The notes under the pieces were generated by a model that saw nothing but the letters and a program-made list of their open reading frames with translations, was not told the origin of the DNA and searched no databases. The position numbers and the translations under genes are program-made. A stretch of 64,000 nucleotides of DNA, taken from positions 1 through 64,000 of the forward strand of contig CBDDKU010000029.1 of NCBI GenBank assembly GCA_965230375.1, in the 5' to 3' direction. The stretch's first letter is position 1. Every line of letters begins with the position of its first letter. Below, in pieces: positions 51,311 through 60,598 of the stretch. This stretch comes from CBDDKU01 sp965230375. Its GTDB lineage: Bacteria > Bacteroidota > Bacteroidia > Flavobacteriales_D > Cryomorphaceae.

Positions 51311-53202
51311 ACCACTTTCACATCAAAGAGTTTAATCCAACGTAGGAGGGCGAAGATTCTCCAGAATTCAGATTGATGGGCGTTAGAATCCAGACTTTTG
51401 GTCATGAGTTTCTGTACGGCTTCGCGGTTCAAAAAGGACGGTATTTCAACATTGGCCACAGACTGCGTTAGCGCTGTACCAAGCTCCTTTTTCCATCGAT
51501 CCTGCGGGGCTACAAAACCAAGTTTGTCTACCCGCCAAGCCAAAGTGGGCAACCCTCTTGAATCCAGATACTGACGAATAGGAAACTTCGTCCAGCCGTT
51601 CACCAACTTTCGTTCGGTTGGGCTACTCAGCGCCCACTCAACCAAACGGTGATCCAAGAACGGCACCCGACTTTCGATACTAAAAGCCATAGAGTTTCGG
51701 TCTTCGTAATGAAGTAGTTCATAGAGACCAAAACCTACACTTCGAATCCCCAATTCTTTAAAATCCCAATGACCGCGATCGGGACTCTTCAAATCTTTTA
51801 GTTTTTGACGACTCTGCTCGGAAAGCAAATCGATTCCGAGTCTTTGCTTCTGGCGGCCCCATCGTTGAAGGAAGTCGGGCATAGCGTAATAGGCTGAGCG
51901 AAGCATAGCGGTGGTCATATTCGGATTGAAGTTTTGCTTCAAATCTTTAAACGCCTTTCGAAACTTTCCGAGTTTTCCCTTTCGGAGAAGCTCGAGCAAA
52001 TAAGCTCCTGCAAAGGGATAATATCCACCGAGCATTTCATCAGCTCCCTGACCATCTAGCAGCACTTTGACTCCATGCTCGGCCGCCAGATTCATGACGG
52101 CGTATTGGGCGTAGATCGAGGCCGATCCAAACGGTCTTTCTTGATTGATGATTAAGGTATCCCATTCCTTTAGAAAGCGCTCTGCTGTAGGTGTGGTAAA
52201 GTGTTGATCTAAATTTCCCACCGCCGAATTCAATCTACGCGCATAGTCTCCTTCGTCAATTTCTTCCCCAGGAAAAGTGCAGGTAAATGTTTTAAAAGGC
52301 CCAGTAGTTTGATCGGCTGCTTCGCAAACGATCGAGCTCGAATCGAGTCCTCCGCTAAGACAGGAACCCACTTCCACATCGGCGATGAGATGCTCCTTCA
52401 TAGCCGATCGAAATACTTCGTCGAATGACTCATCCGGATTCACTTTCTCGACCGCCGATCGTAAATCGTAGTATCGTGCTGAGTTTCGTGTACCAGAATT
52501 CATGTCAATCACCTCGACATATCCGGGCTTCAAGGCACTAATCCCTTTAAAAAAGGTCTCAAAAGGATCGGCTGATGCGCCGAAAGCCACAAATGAGATC
52601 AACATTTTCTCATCAGCTTCCGTTCGCATACCCGGCAGTTGAAGCAAGGGTTTTATCTCACTCGAAAAAGCTAACCCACCATCAGATTCAGCCAGATATA
52701 ATGGCTTAATCCCAAATCGGTCGCGTGAAAGGACCATTTTACGCTGTTCCAAATCCAGGATGCACAGCGCCCACATGCCACGAAGGTGTTGAAACATGTC
52801 TTCGCCAAATTTCGCGTACATGAGGAGTAGAACTTCTGTATCGGTACCCGTCTGCACTTTTAGACTGTGATCTTCAATCAGCGATTTGAAATTGTATATC
52901 TCTCCATTAAACACGATGTGGATATTGCGATCGCGATGGCGCATGGGTTGGTGGCCCGATGGCGACAAATCCTGGATAGACAGTCGGCGGTGCAAAAGCA
53001 TGGATGGCGATTCGCGCTCTGGCCCAAGGGGAGAATCGGTAAAAGTCTGTGAATCCTTTCCAGAAAGTGGTTGCGTCTGATCATCATTCCACCCAAGAAA
53101 CCCCTCATCATCAGGCCCTCTGTGCTTCAATAGTTCAGAAGCCTTGAGCAAGTGTTCCCCTCTGGCTCCTTTCCAATTCCATACGCCGAAAATCCCGCAC
53201 AT
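51307..53202 (-). CDS. asnB: Asparagine synthase-like glutamine amidotransferase (copy 2)
   Basis: 631 residues, distinct in sequence from copy 1. MCGIFGVWNWKG gives the Cys 2 nucleophile; VFNGEIYNFKSLIEDHSLKV, CLSGGLDSSSIVCEAADQTT (ATP-PPase) and SIESRVPFLDHRLVEWALSS are seen. Both lie in the same operon, so it probably amidates a different position or sugar than copy 1. It overlaps the downstream GT4 by 4 bp and lies 12 bp after the upstream GT4. Confidence 0.9.
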   Translation of the reverse strand: MCGIFGVWNWKGARGEHLLKASELLKHRGPDDEGFLGWNDDQTQPLSGKDSQTFTDSPLGPERESPSMLLHRRLSIQDLSPSGHQPMRHRDRNIHIVFNGEIYNFKSLIEDHSLKVQTGTDTEVLLLMYAKFGEDMFQHLRGMWALCILDLEQRKMVLSRDRFGIKPLYLAESDGGLAFSSEIKPLLQLPGMRTEADEKMLISFVAFGASADPFETFFKGISALKPGYVEVIDMNSGTRNSARYYDLRSAVEKVNPDESFDEVFRSAMKEHLIADVEVGSCLSGGLDSSSIVCEAADQTTGPFKTFTCTFPGEEIDEGDYARRLNSAVGNLDQHFTTPTAERFLKEWDTLIINQERPFGSASIYAQYAVMNLAAEHGVKVLLDGQGADEMLGGYYPFAGAYLLELLRKGKLGKFRKAFKDLKQNFNPNMTTAMLRSAYYAMPDFLQRWGRQKQRLGIDLLSEQSRQKLKDLKSPDRGHWDFKELGIRSVGFGLYELLHYEDRNSMAFSIESRVPFLDHRLVEWALSSPTERKLVNGWTKFPIRQYLDSRGLPTLAWRVDKLGFVAPQDRWKKELGTALTQSVANVEIPSFLNREAVQKLMTKSLDSNAHQSEFWRIFALLRWIKLFDVKVV

Positions 53203-53214
53203 GGCTCAAATATC

Positions 53215-54360
53215 TTATTTACGAATCGTTTTAGAGTCTCCCGTGCTCGATAATATCTCTCGGTAGCGCCTGCTGACTTCTCGACCATAGACATCGAAGC
53301 CAAACTTAGAGACGATTTCCTTCCTGATTTGTTCGGGGTGAAAGGCATCTAATCTTCTCGCCATTTCATTTATCCCCTGAGCAATTGAATCGATACTGAA
53401 TGGATCAACCTGAATAGAATTCTCCGGGGTGGAATAATCTAAAGGCCCCGTGCGATCTGACAAGACCACCGGCAATCCGGTAGCCATGGCCTCTGCACCA
53501 ACGAGTCCAAAGCTTTCAAATTCGCTCGGAAAGACGAGAAAGGATGATTCGTGAAATAGATTTCTCATCTCGGTTCGATCGAGCTTTCCTCGAAGAAAAA
53601 ATACTTTGTTCTCCAGTTTGTGCTCGTCGATGTAGGCTTGGATGGCATCTGCTTCCACTCCATCTCCGGCGATCGTGAGCGTAAATTCAAACCCATCTTT
53701 CTCTAGTTGGTGAAAGGCCTTAAGCGTTTTCAACCCACCCTTGAAAGGGTCGAGCCTTCCTACGAACAAAACCCGCTTAGTAGATGCCAATGGCGTAGCT
53801 CGCGGGGAAAACAAATCGGTATCGACAGGATTGCCGAGCGGACTTAGTTTGTCAGTGATACCTGAGTCGATCATTTCTATCTTGAGGTGATTGCTTACAG
53901 GCCAAACCCCAGCAGCCTTGTGAAATGATTTGGACACTGCCTTAAAAATTAACTGACGGTCTGAAATGGCCGACCAAGGCCCTGTATGTTCAGTTATCAC
54001 AAAGGGTATATTCCACTCAGCAGCCAATTTTGACACCCAACTCCCACGCATGGAAGCTCCATGAAGATGGATGATATCTGGTCTTTTTAGTTTTCTAGCC
54101 ATCGAGATCGAGCGACTCGCCCACCAGGCATAAGCCAGAGGCTTAAACAGGGTCGATGGCTTTTTGGCGTATAGGTGAAAGTCATAAGTTTTGACACCAT
54201 CTATCGAATCATAAACTCCTCGATACCAAGGGTTCGAATTGAAGACAGTTATATCCGCGTAAGGCTGGATAGCTCTGATCTGATCTTTCATAAAAATGCC
54301 CGCAACCGGATTGTGATCTGTGGGGAAATTTTCGGGAATGATCAGCACCTTTGGCTTCAC
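53215..54360 (-). CDS. Glycosyltransferase family 4
   Basis: 381-residue GT-B enzyme. VLIIPENFPTDHNPVAGIFM at the N terminus; IIHLHGASMRGSWVSKLAAE; VLFVGRLDPFKGGLKTLKAF, donor-domain start; FLVFPSEFESFGLVGAEAMA with the EAMATGLPVV-type donor motif. It overlaps the upstream methyltransferase by 4 bp. Likely adds a sugar in the repeat unit; specificity not readable. Confidence 0.9.
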   Translation of the reverse strand: MKPKVLIIPENFPTDHNPVAGIFMKDQIRAIQPYADITVFNSNPWYRGVYDSIDGVKTYDFHLYAKKPSTLFKPLAYAWWASRSISMARKLKRPDIIHLHGASMRGSWVSKLAAEWNIPFVITEHTGPWSAISDRQLIFKAVSKSFHKAAGVWPVSNHLKIEMIDSGITDKLSPLGNPVDTDLFSPRATPLASTKRVLFVGRLDPFKGGLKTLKAFHQLEKDGFEFTLTIAGDGVEADAIQAYIDEHKLENKVFFLRGKLDRTEMRNLFHESSFLVFPSEFESFGLVGAEAMATGLPVVLSDRTGPLDYSTPENSIQVDPFSIDSIAQGINEMARRLDAFHPEQIRKEIVSKFGFDVYGREVSRRYREILSSTGDSKTIRK

Positions 54361-55085
54361 GGCATCGGCTTTTGAAAAATGAAAGTCGCATCGCTACCCG
54401 ATTTCTGATGCTTCTTTTCAGTAACATCTCCAAAATAACGTCGAGTCAACTTGTACTTCAAGTCGTTACTAAATAGACGAGACAAACCGAGAAAAGACTG
54501 GTTGTAGGCAAATGAATCGATGAGTTGGAGTCCTTCTCGCGATGCGATTTCGAGCACATCGGCTTGACGCACTTTGTTTAGAGCGTATTTGTCCTTCCCA
54601 ACCAGTCTCCTAAAACCGAGATAAATATGGATGAGCCGAGCAAACCAATGGTCGCTATCGGTGTTCTGAAGAATGAGATAGCCACCGGGCTTCACCAATC
54701 TTATCGTCTTCTCCAGAAAGCCAAGTGGGTCTTTGATATGAGCGAGAATACCGATGTTCATAATCAAATCGAAGCTATGTGGGGCGAAATTGTGGTCGTA
54801 GAAATCACCGCGAACGAAGCTTACTTTGTGATGTTCCGACTCGGGAACTCGCTTCTTCGAAGTTGCGATCATATTCTCTGAAAAGTCCATCATGGTGAGA
54901 TGGTCGAAATGATCGAGATGCGGGGCAGAAATATCACCGGTACCACAAGGCATGTCGAGCGCTTTCTCAAATCGCAAATCGCGGATGAAATGACCGACCG
55001 TTTCGGCACGGATTCGCAGATTGTAATTGTATGTCAGGTAGACATCAGTCTGCTCAAAGAAAGCGCGTACTTCATTGGTATTCAT
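54357..55085 (-). CDS. Class I SAM-dependent methyltransferase
   Basis: 242 residues. LDMPCGTGDISAPHLDHFDH is the glycine-rich motif I, MMDFSENMIATSKKR motif post I, FDLIMNIGILAHIKDPLGFL motif II and LVKPGGYLILQN motif III. It is in the polysaccharide operon with stop/start coupling on both sides (TAATG at 55085, 4-bp overlap downstream), so it probably methylates a sugar or the finished chain. Acting on another target is possible. Confidence 0.85.
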   Translation of the reverse strand: MNTNEVRAFFEQTDVYLTYNYNLRIRAETVGHFIRDLRFEKALDMPCGTGDISAPHLDHFDHLTMMDFSENMIATSKKRVPESEHHKVSFVRGDFYDHNFAPHSFDLIMNIGILAHIKDPLGFLEKTIRLVKPGGYLILQNTDSDHWFARLIHIYLGFRRLVGKDKYALNKVRQADVLEIASREGLQLIDSFAYNQSFLGLSRLFSNDLKYKLTRRYFGDVTEKKHQKSGSDATFIFQKPMP

Positions 55086-55642
55086 TACCGGTCTCGAAGG
55101 TGTTTTAACGGAGAACCTGCAAATATACCATCCTTGTGAAGGTGATCACTTTTTTTGACAAGAGATTTAGCACCGATAACGACGCCATCGGGAATGGTGG
55201 TGCCCTGAAGGATAACCGAGTACGCACCAACCAGCACATCACCCCCAATATGGATGGGCTCTCCACTATCGCCCTGGGTCACAATCTCTTTGCCTTTTTG
55301 GGTGTTGTGAAAACTCCCTCTGATACTGACATGCTCACCGATAGCCACCCAGTCTCCGACCTCTATCCTATCAATGGTGCTAAACCGATTGAAATCGCCA
55401 ACAGTGACTTTATCACCAATGGTCAAACGTCCATCTGGTGGAATCTCAAACACCACTTTTGCCCCCATCGAAACTCCATTTCCTATGGATATATTCTTTT
55501 TGGGAATGTCTTTGAAGATTGGAAGTCGAAGGCACTTTAATCCACTACCCACGCTGCAACCTAGAGAGCGCAGAAACAAGGTGGTCAGAAATCCATTCCA
55601 GCGATAGCGAAAGGCCAGGAAGTAGTTGTAAACCGTTCTCAA
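55085..55642 (-). CDS. Left-handed beta-helix acyltransferase
   Basis: 185 residues with hexapeptide repeats: ISIGNGVSMGAKVVFEIPPD, LTIGDKVTVGDFNRFSTIDR, VGDWVAIGEHVSIRG, then GAYSVILQGTTIPDGVVIGA and KDGIFAGSPLKHLRD (the typical end motif AGxPxK). This is the WbbJ/maa class that uses acetyl-CoA or another acyl-CoA. The loop with the catalytic His is EHVSIRGSFHNTQKGKEIVT. It likely O-acetylates a sugar. Shares a TAATG with the downstream methyltransferase; overlaps the upstream GT2 by 4 bp. Confidence 0.85.
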   Translation of the reverse strand: MRTVYNYFLAFRYRWNGFLTTLFLRSLGCSVGSGLKCLRLPIFKDIPKKNISIGNGVSMGAKVVFEIPPDGRLTIGDKVTVGDFNRFSTIDRIEVGDWVAIGEHVSIRGSFHNTQKGKEIVTQGDSGEPIHIGGDVLVGAYSVILQGTTIPDGVVIGAKSLVKKSDHLHKDGIFAGSPLKHLRDR

Positions 55643-56448
55643 TTCCAGTTCTTTTTGAGCTTCTGCCGGTAAATTGATTTGAAAAAGGGCAGCTTGGCAA
55701 ACTTAGCAATTATACGCTGCTTGGTTTGTTTCTTCTTGCACAGTTCAAACAGCCCTTCCATCTCCTTATAATGCTCCAGACCTCGGCGTCTTTGAATATC
55801 AGCCGCTTCTCGGTATGAATCGCAAGAAGTATTGCTCACTCCATCAACGCTAAAAATGGATAGCGACTCATCGACATACTCAAATTCAGCTTTTGCCAGA
55901 TACAGGCCTAATAGCCAATCGTAGTCGGCTGCGAGCCGGTACTTAAGATCAAAGCCACCAAGTGTTTCAAACCACTTTTTTGCTACACAAGTCGATGGGT
56001 GGAAGATCCCCATAGTCTTTGGCATGAGTTCAATATTTGGCTTTTCGAGTCTGGTGAACCGCTCACCGCCCCAGTATCGCACCTTGGTCATATTGCCGTA
56101 GTATGCATCCTTTCCAGAGCACTCTATAGCATTCACCCAAGTCTCAATAGTATGCATTGGATAGGCGTCATCACTATTCAAAAATGCGATGTACGGTGCC
56201 CTGGCCAGCGCTACACCCTTATTCATAGCATCGTATATTCCCTTGTCGGGCTCGGATACGAACTGATCCACGACATCATCAAAATCTGCGACCAGTTTTT
56301 GTGTGCCATCGGTACTGCCCCCATCTACGACAATGGACTCAAAGCGCTTAACGGTTTGTGCGCGCAGCGATTCGAGCGTTCCGGCTAGCGTTCCCGCCGA
56401 CTGGTAGCATACGGTTATCACCGAAATAAGTGGCTCTGGTTTATGCAC
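55639..56448 (-). CDS. Glycosyltransferase family 2
   Basis: 269-residue GT-A inverting enzyme. LISVITVCYQSAGTLAGTLE, SIVVDGGSTDGTQKLV (UDP-binding region), FVSEPDKGIYDAMNKGVALA, IAFLNSDDAYP (the DxD-type metal motif NSDD) and RLAADYDWLLGLYLAKA are seen. It is related to enzymes like WcaA that add a sugar to lipid-linked intermediates. It overlaps the upstream GT4 by 8 bp. Confidence 0.9.
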   Translation of the reverse strand: MHKPEPLISVITVCYQSAGTLAGTLESLRAQTVKRFESIVVDGGSTDGTQKLVADFDDVVDQFVSEPDKGIYDAMNKGVALARAPYIAFLNSDDAYPMHTIETWVNAIECSGKDAYYGNMTKVRYWGGERFTRLEKPNIELMPKTMGIFHPSTCVAKKWFETLGGFDLKYRLAADYDWLLGLYLAKAEFEYVDESLSIFSVDGVSNTSCDSYREAADIQRRRGLEHYKEMEGLFELCKKKQTKQRIIAKFAKLPFFKSIYRQKLKKNWN

Positions 56449-57577
56449 GCTTTATGTCGTTTAGTAAGTTTTTAGTCAGTCGAGACCAATGAAAATGAGC
56501 CTGGTTGTATTCTGCTATTTCTTCTCGTGGTACTTTTTCACTCATTGCCATAGCCGTCGAAATCGATTTGGCAAAGGAGTGCGGGTCGTTGTCTTCGTAA
56601 AACACCCCATAATTGCCTTCACCAACAATATCAGCGAAGGCAGACATACCCTTGTGACCGACCAAAACGGCACCAAAGAATTGAGCTTCAACAAAAGAAA
56701 TCCCAAAGGACTCGAAGCGCGAAGGAAGAAAGAATACGCTTGCACGGCTGTACTCCCGATAGAGCTCTTGTCGATCGAAGATGGCTCCGCTAAACTCAAT
56801 TGAATCGGTAAGTTCTGGGTGCTGCGTCATGGCTTTTTTCCACTTGGAAGCAAATGCTGGTTCCACAGGGCCGATCACCTTCATCTTCCATCCATCTAAC
56901 TTAAGAAAAGGTAGAGCTCGGATGAGCAAATCATAATTCTTATCTGCACCACCAATGCGCCCTACTGATAAGATGACCTTTTCAGGAGTCTCTTCTGGAA
57001 TGGTTTTCATAAGTGCGTCATTACACCCGTTGGGCATATACCCTAGCTTATTCTCTATGCCTTTAAAGTTGGCTTTCATGAGTTCCAGCCCTTTTCGATT
57101 TTCAACACTGATCCAGTCGACTTGCTTCAAGAATCGCCTCTCTAAAATCTGGAAAAACACATCCTTTATGAGGTGTTTCGAATACGTTCTCACTGGAAGG
57201 AGATGCTGGTTGTAAGCATCCATTTTCAAGTAGAGCTTTCCCTTCGGATTTTTTCGCTTGTACTTAAGGCCGTAGATAAGGGTATGGCGGCTGAGATGGT
57301 AGAGATTCAGCACGTCGATGGACTTACCATGTGTATCAAGGTATTCCAAAAAGGCTTTATCCAAGAATCCGGTGTTTCCCGTTTCGGGCAAAGCATGTAA
57401 TTGCAATCCCGCCACTTCAGTATCAAGTGCACTTACCGTTTCGGGATCAAAGTGAACCTTTCCCACGAGTGTACTTTCACAGCCATGATGTGTGCCCATG
57501 AAGTACGGGATCAGCCCTACATCTTTGGTTAAGTGTAAGGGTTGAATTTCGGGAAGGTAGGTAACCCAGCGCATCAA
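56441..57577 (-). CDS. Glycosyltransferase family 4
   Basis: 378 residues. N terminus MMRWVTYLPEIQPLHLTKD; donor domain VILSVGRIGGADKNYDLLIR and VFFLPSRFESFGISFVEAQF, with the E..FG motif, then HKGMSAFADIVGEGNYGVFY. The second ATG (one codon in) is equally possible. It overlaps the upstream unknown gene by 4 bp and the downstream GT2 by 8 bp. Role in repeat-unit assembly inferred from position. Confidence 0.87.
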   Translation of the reverse strand: MMRWVTYLPEIQPLHLTKDVGLIPYFMGTHHGCESTLVGKVHFDPETVSALDTEVAGLQLHALPETGNTGFLDKAFLEYLDTHGKSIDVLNLYHLSRHTLIYGLKYKRKNPKGKLYLKMDAYNQHLLPVRTYSKHLIKDVFFQILERRFLKQVDWISVENRKGLELMKANFKGIENKLGYMPNGCNDALMKTIPEETPEKVILSVGRIGGADKNYDLLIRALPFLKLDGWKMKVIGPVEPAFASKWKKAMTQHPELTDSIEFSGAIFDRQELYREYSRASVFFLPSRFESFGISFVEAQFFGAVLVGHKGMSAFADIVGEGNYGVFYEDNDPHSFAKSISTAMAMSEKVPREEIAEYNQAHFHWSRLTKNLLNDIKRA

Positions 57578-58287
57578 TATTCGATCATAAATTGGTGGAT
57601 GCCCAGTGAATTCGAGAGTTTTCGCTCAACACTGCGCATCATCATTTTGTACTTATTGCGGTGCAAGCTAGCACCATAACTTCCCGACACACCTACGTAT
57701 CGCGGGTTCAGCGGAAGAAGGCGAGTGTATTCCAGGGCATTCTTCTGAATGATCTCATAAAGCACATGCTCAATAAAAACGCCTTCGGGATCATTAGCTC
57801 TCGTATAGGCTCCCAAAAACTGCTCTTCGTATAGGGCTTTGTTGATCACGAAAAAACCAGTAATAGCCACTTTCATCTTACGGTGCATATCTATGCTGAG
57901 TGGTGCCTGAACCTTTGCGAGAATTTCTGCGATGTTTTCAACAATATAGCGGCCCGTCACCTTCACCAAAGTCTTGGCCTTCATGTGATTTTTCACATAT
58001 TCATCAAGTATAAAAAACTCTTGAAACCCCTTCCCTTTTGATTGGTCTGGGTGCGGTTGAATTCGGATCACTTCGAACCGCTCTAGCTTCTGGAAGTAGG
58101 TAAAATCGGGGTCTTCCGACAAATCGTAGTCCGAATTTTCCAAAAAGACAATAGGCAAGTCTGTAGCTTCCAGGTAAAAGCGAATACAATTTTTATAATC
58201 AGAAAGCCTTGAATCGACGTCCTGTCTGGAAACCATAACAGTTTGCGGAGCTATGGTTGCGGTCATACAGATGCTCACATCTTCCAT
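57574..58287 (-). CDS. Putative glycosyltransferase-like protein of polysaccharide locus
   Basis: 237 residues, no family recognised with confidence. ICMTATIAPQTVMVSRQDVD at the start, then FYLEATDLPIVFLENSDYDL and ILDEYVKNHMKAKTLVKVTG with KVTGRYIVENIAEIL, a pattern seen in capsule-related glycosyltransferases of the GT-A type. No signal peptide or membrane segment. It is translated with the downstream GT4 (4-bp overlap) and its start faces the divergent sulfotransferase start across only 20 bp. Confidence 0.55.
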   Translation of the reverse strand: MEDVSICMTATIAPQTVMVSRQDVDSRLSDYKNCIRFYLEATDLPIVFLENSDYDLSEDPDFTYFQKLERFEVIRIQPHPDQSKGKGFQEFFILDEYVKNHMKAKTLVKVTGRYIVENIAEILAKVQAPLSIDMHRKMKVAITGFFVINKALYEEQFLGAYTRANDPEGVFIEHVLYEIIQKNALEYTRLLPLNPRYVGVSGSYGASLHRNKYKMMMRSVERKLSNSLGIHQFMIEY

Positions 58288-58307
58288 GCCACCAAAGATA
58301 CTTACCT

Positions 58308-59246
58308 ATGGGTATTTTTTTAGATTTGGACGTGGGTAAAACTATACTACACATAGGGATGCCTCGTGCAGCGAGCACCTATTTTCAAAACCACGTATTT
58401 CCAAGGGTTGAAGGGTATCGAGCTTATGGCGTCGAGACTACCCAATATCACCCCGTTTTCCAGAAGATTCTCTACCAAGATGAGTCTGTTTTTGATTTGG
58501 ACGAAGTCCGCACAGAGCTTCAAACGATGATAGAATCCAATGCAATTCTATCCAACGAATTGTTTGTTGGACAGACGCTCTATCTCGGATCGACCAATCG
58601 GACTCGAACTGCTCAGAGGCTTTACGCCCTTTTTCCGGATGCTGAAGTTTTACTGGTTATGAGAAATCAGGTAAATCTGCTCGAAGCGCTTTATTCTATC
58701 GGTGTTTACGGGGGAAATACGCTGAAACCGGAGTCTTTTATCTCGTTTAATGGACAAGAAGGCCGAACCCGACCGATGTACCCCACTTTTCAATCAAAAG
58801 AATCGACGGTTTCATATTACTACTCATCGATAGTCAATACGTACAAAGCCCTTTTCGGCAATGTCAAGGTGATGCTTTTTGAAGACTTTCAGAGAGATTC
58901 GGAAGAGTTTATAGATGCAATGTGCGCGCATTTTGGTTGGAAACTATCTGGCGATGAAGTAAAGCGAAAGATCAACCCAACGCTTTCTGAACGAAAACTC
59001 AGTATGATCAGAAGCTGGAACAAATGGAAGCCCGCTTTTGAATCGACCAGTGTTGGGAAATCAGCTTATCGGAGAATCATACACTGGATAGAGCACCGCG
59101 GTGGGGGCAACAAGCGATTTTGTTTTGATGAAGAACTTCGCAGTGAGATTTTCGAACACTTCAAGTCCGATAATGAAAAACTACTTGCCATCAAGCCCGA
59201 ATTGATGGATTCAGAGAACTTCAAGAAGTTTTATATCGGCGACTAA
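58308..59246 (+). CDS. Sulfotransferase-like protein inside the polysaccharide locus
   Basis: 312 residues from ATG 58308 (MGIFLDLDVGKTILHIGMPR); the longer frame from 58257 adds 17 residues with no support. ILHIGMPRAASTYFQNHVFP matches the PAPS-binding 5'-phosphosulfate loop of sulfotransferases (GxxRxGST-like), and AEVLLVMRNQVNLLEALYSI resembles the 3'-phosphate-binding block. It would sulfate sugars using PAPS. It is on the plus strand, opposite to all neighbours, and convergent with wzx (4-bp overlap). Very low conservation beyond those motifs leaves some doubt. Confidence 0.7.
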   Translation: MGIFLDLDVGKTILHIGMPRAASTYFQNHVFPRVEGYRAYGVETTQYHPVFQKILYQDESVFDLDEVRTELQTMIESNAILSNELFVGQTLYLGSTNRTRTAQRLYALFPDAEVLLVMRNQVNLLEALYSIGVYGGNTLKPESFISFNGQEGRTRPMYPTFQSKESTVSYYYSSIVNTYKALFGNVKVMLFEDFQRDSEEFIDAMCAHFGWKLSGDEVKRKINPTLSERKLSMIRSWNKWKPAFESTSVGKSAYRRIIHWIEHRGGGNKRFCFDEELRSEIFEHFKSDNEKLLAIKPELMDSENFKKFYIGD

Positions 59247-60598
59247 GCCTTCCACCAGCCTTTAGCCGTTCCTTTCAAAATCTTGTAAGTCTGGATGGGC
59301 TGAAAGAAGAGTCGTAAAGCTGTTCCTAAAAGACTAGCGAGCATAACACCTGCGCTGCCGAGCGAAGGAATTTTAGCCAGATAAATTGACAGTGGGATAT
59401 TGATCACCATGACAACAACTGCATGCAAAAGCGACAGCCTGAGCTTCCCTACTCCGCTCAAAAATGTCCCATAAATAGTTACAAAGGCGGTTGTAAGAAC
59501 CATAAGCATCATAACCAGATCGAGTTCACGCGTGATGACCAGTTCTCCTTTTATCCACCAGCCATAAACTGTCGGGGCGATAAAATATAGTATCAGACAC
59601 ACCGCTGCGAATCCGTACCACACGCGTACTAGTCTGGAGAGCATTTTCCTGATCCACCCGAAGTCCTTCTTGACATAGGCATCGGTAAACGCCGACCAAA
59701 AAGGGGTGGTCACCAAACCGAAGAAAACTGTGGCCAAATTGAAATACCTGAATGACGTATTGTAGGCAGGCACCTGATCGGGACCTAGCACCTGAGTGAT
59801 GATCAAACTATCTGTCATAAAAACGACTAGGGCAGCCCCTTGCATGATGAAGAAGGTAAAGCCCAGCCCCATCAGATCTTTTGACAACTTGAAATCGACT
59901 GTAGGAATGGTTGGTCGATAGGCTTTGTAACGGGTACTAAAGAGAATGAAATTAGCCAGCAGGGGCACACCCAGGCTTATCCCACCCATGAGCAAGGCCA
60001 GTCGATCGAGACTTGGGGGAATGAATTGAGTAAACAGAAAAAGCCCTAGGAGTTGAAGAATATTTACGGTAGAATTGATCAAGTTGGCCACCGCTGGGCG
60101 CTGATCGGCGGTAACGATCATCTTGATAAGCTGAGCTACAAACTGGGGACAGAACAGTGCAAAAAGAATCCACACTGTGCGATTCACTTCCGGACTTAAA
60201 TTTGGTGGAGCGGCAAAGACAAGAGCCCAATCGACAAAAAGGTGGACCACCAAAAAGATGAGCAACACGCCCGCGGCCACAAGAGCTAGCAAAGCATAAG
60301 TCGTGCTGACGTATTTTCTCGCGAGTTCATCTTCTCCCTTGGCTTTGGCTTTGGCAAATTTATTGCGCAGCCCGTGCCCCATGCCTAAGTCAAAAAAATT
60401 AAACCAATTGAGTACGGAACTGATCGTAATCCATATCCCGTAACTGATATCTGTGAGGTAGCTCAGGTAAAGCGGTATCACCAAAAAACTCACTCCGGCA
60501 TTGATTCCCTTCAGTCCAGTGGCGTAGAGAATGTGCAGCACAATGCGCTTACCTCGGGCATCGGAACTATTTGTAAATCGCTTTAAGAGCTTACTCAT
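59243..60598 (-). CDS. Wzx-type oligosaccharide flippase
   Basis: 451-residue inner-membrane protein with about 12 hydrophobic segments of the MOP/PST family, which flips undecaprenyl-linked repeat units outward. GINAGVSFLVIPLYLSYLTD near the N terminus and WNWFNFFDLGMGHGLRNKFA-like segment WFNFFDLGMGHGLRNKFAKA are typical. VITQVLGPDQVPAYNTSFRY lies in the middle. Start is ATG 60598, overlapping wzc by 8 bp. It is convergent with the sulfotransferase gene. Confidence 0.85.
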   Translation of the reverse strand: MSKLLKRFTNSSDARGKRIVLHILYATGLKGINAGVSFLVIPLYLSYLTDISYGIWITISSVLNWFNFFDLGMGHGLRNKFAKAKAKGEDELARKYVSTTYALLALVAAGVLLIFLVVHLFVDWALVFAAPPNLSPEVNRTVWILFALFCPQFVAQLIKMIVTADQRPAVANLINSTVNILQLLGLFLFTQFIPPSLDRLALLMGGISLGVPLLANFILFSTRYKAYRPTIPTVDFKLSKDLMGLGFTFFIMQGAALVVFMTDSLIITQVLGPDQVPAYNTSFRYFNLATVFFGLVTTPFWSAFTDAYVKKDFGWIRKMLSRLVRVWYGFAAVCLILYFIAPTVYGWWIKGELVITRELDLVMMLMVLTTAFVTIYGTFLSGVGKLRLSLLHAVVVMVINIPLSIYLAKIPSLGSAGVMLASLLGTALRLFFQPIQTYKILKGTAKGWWKA

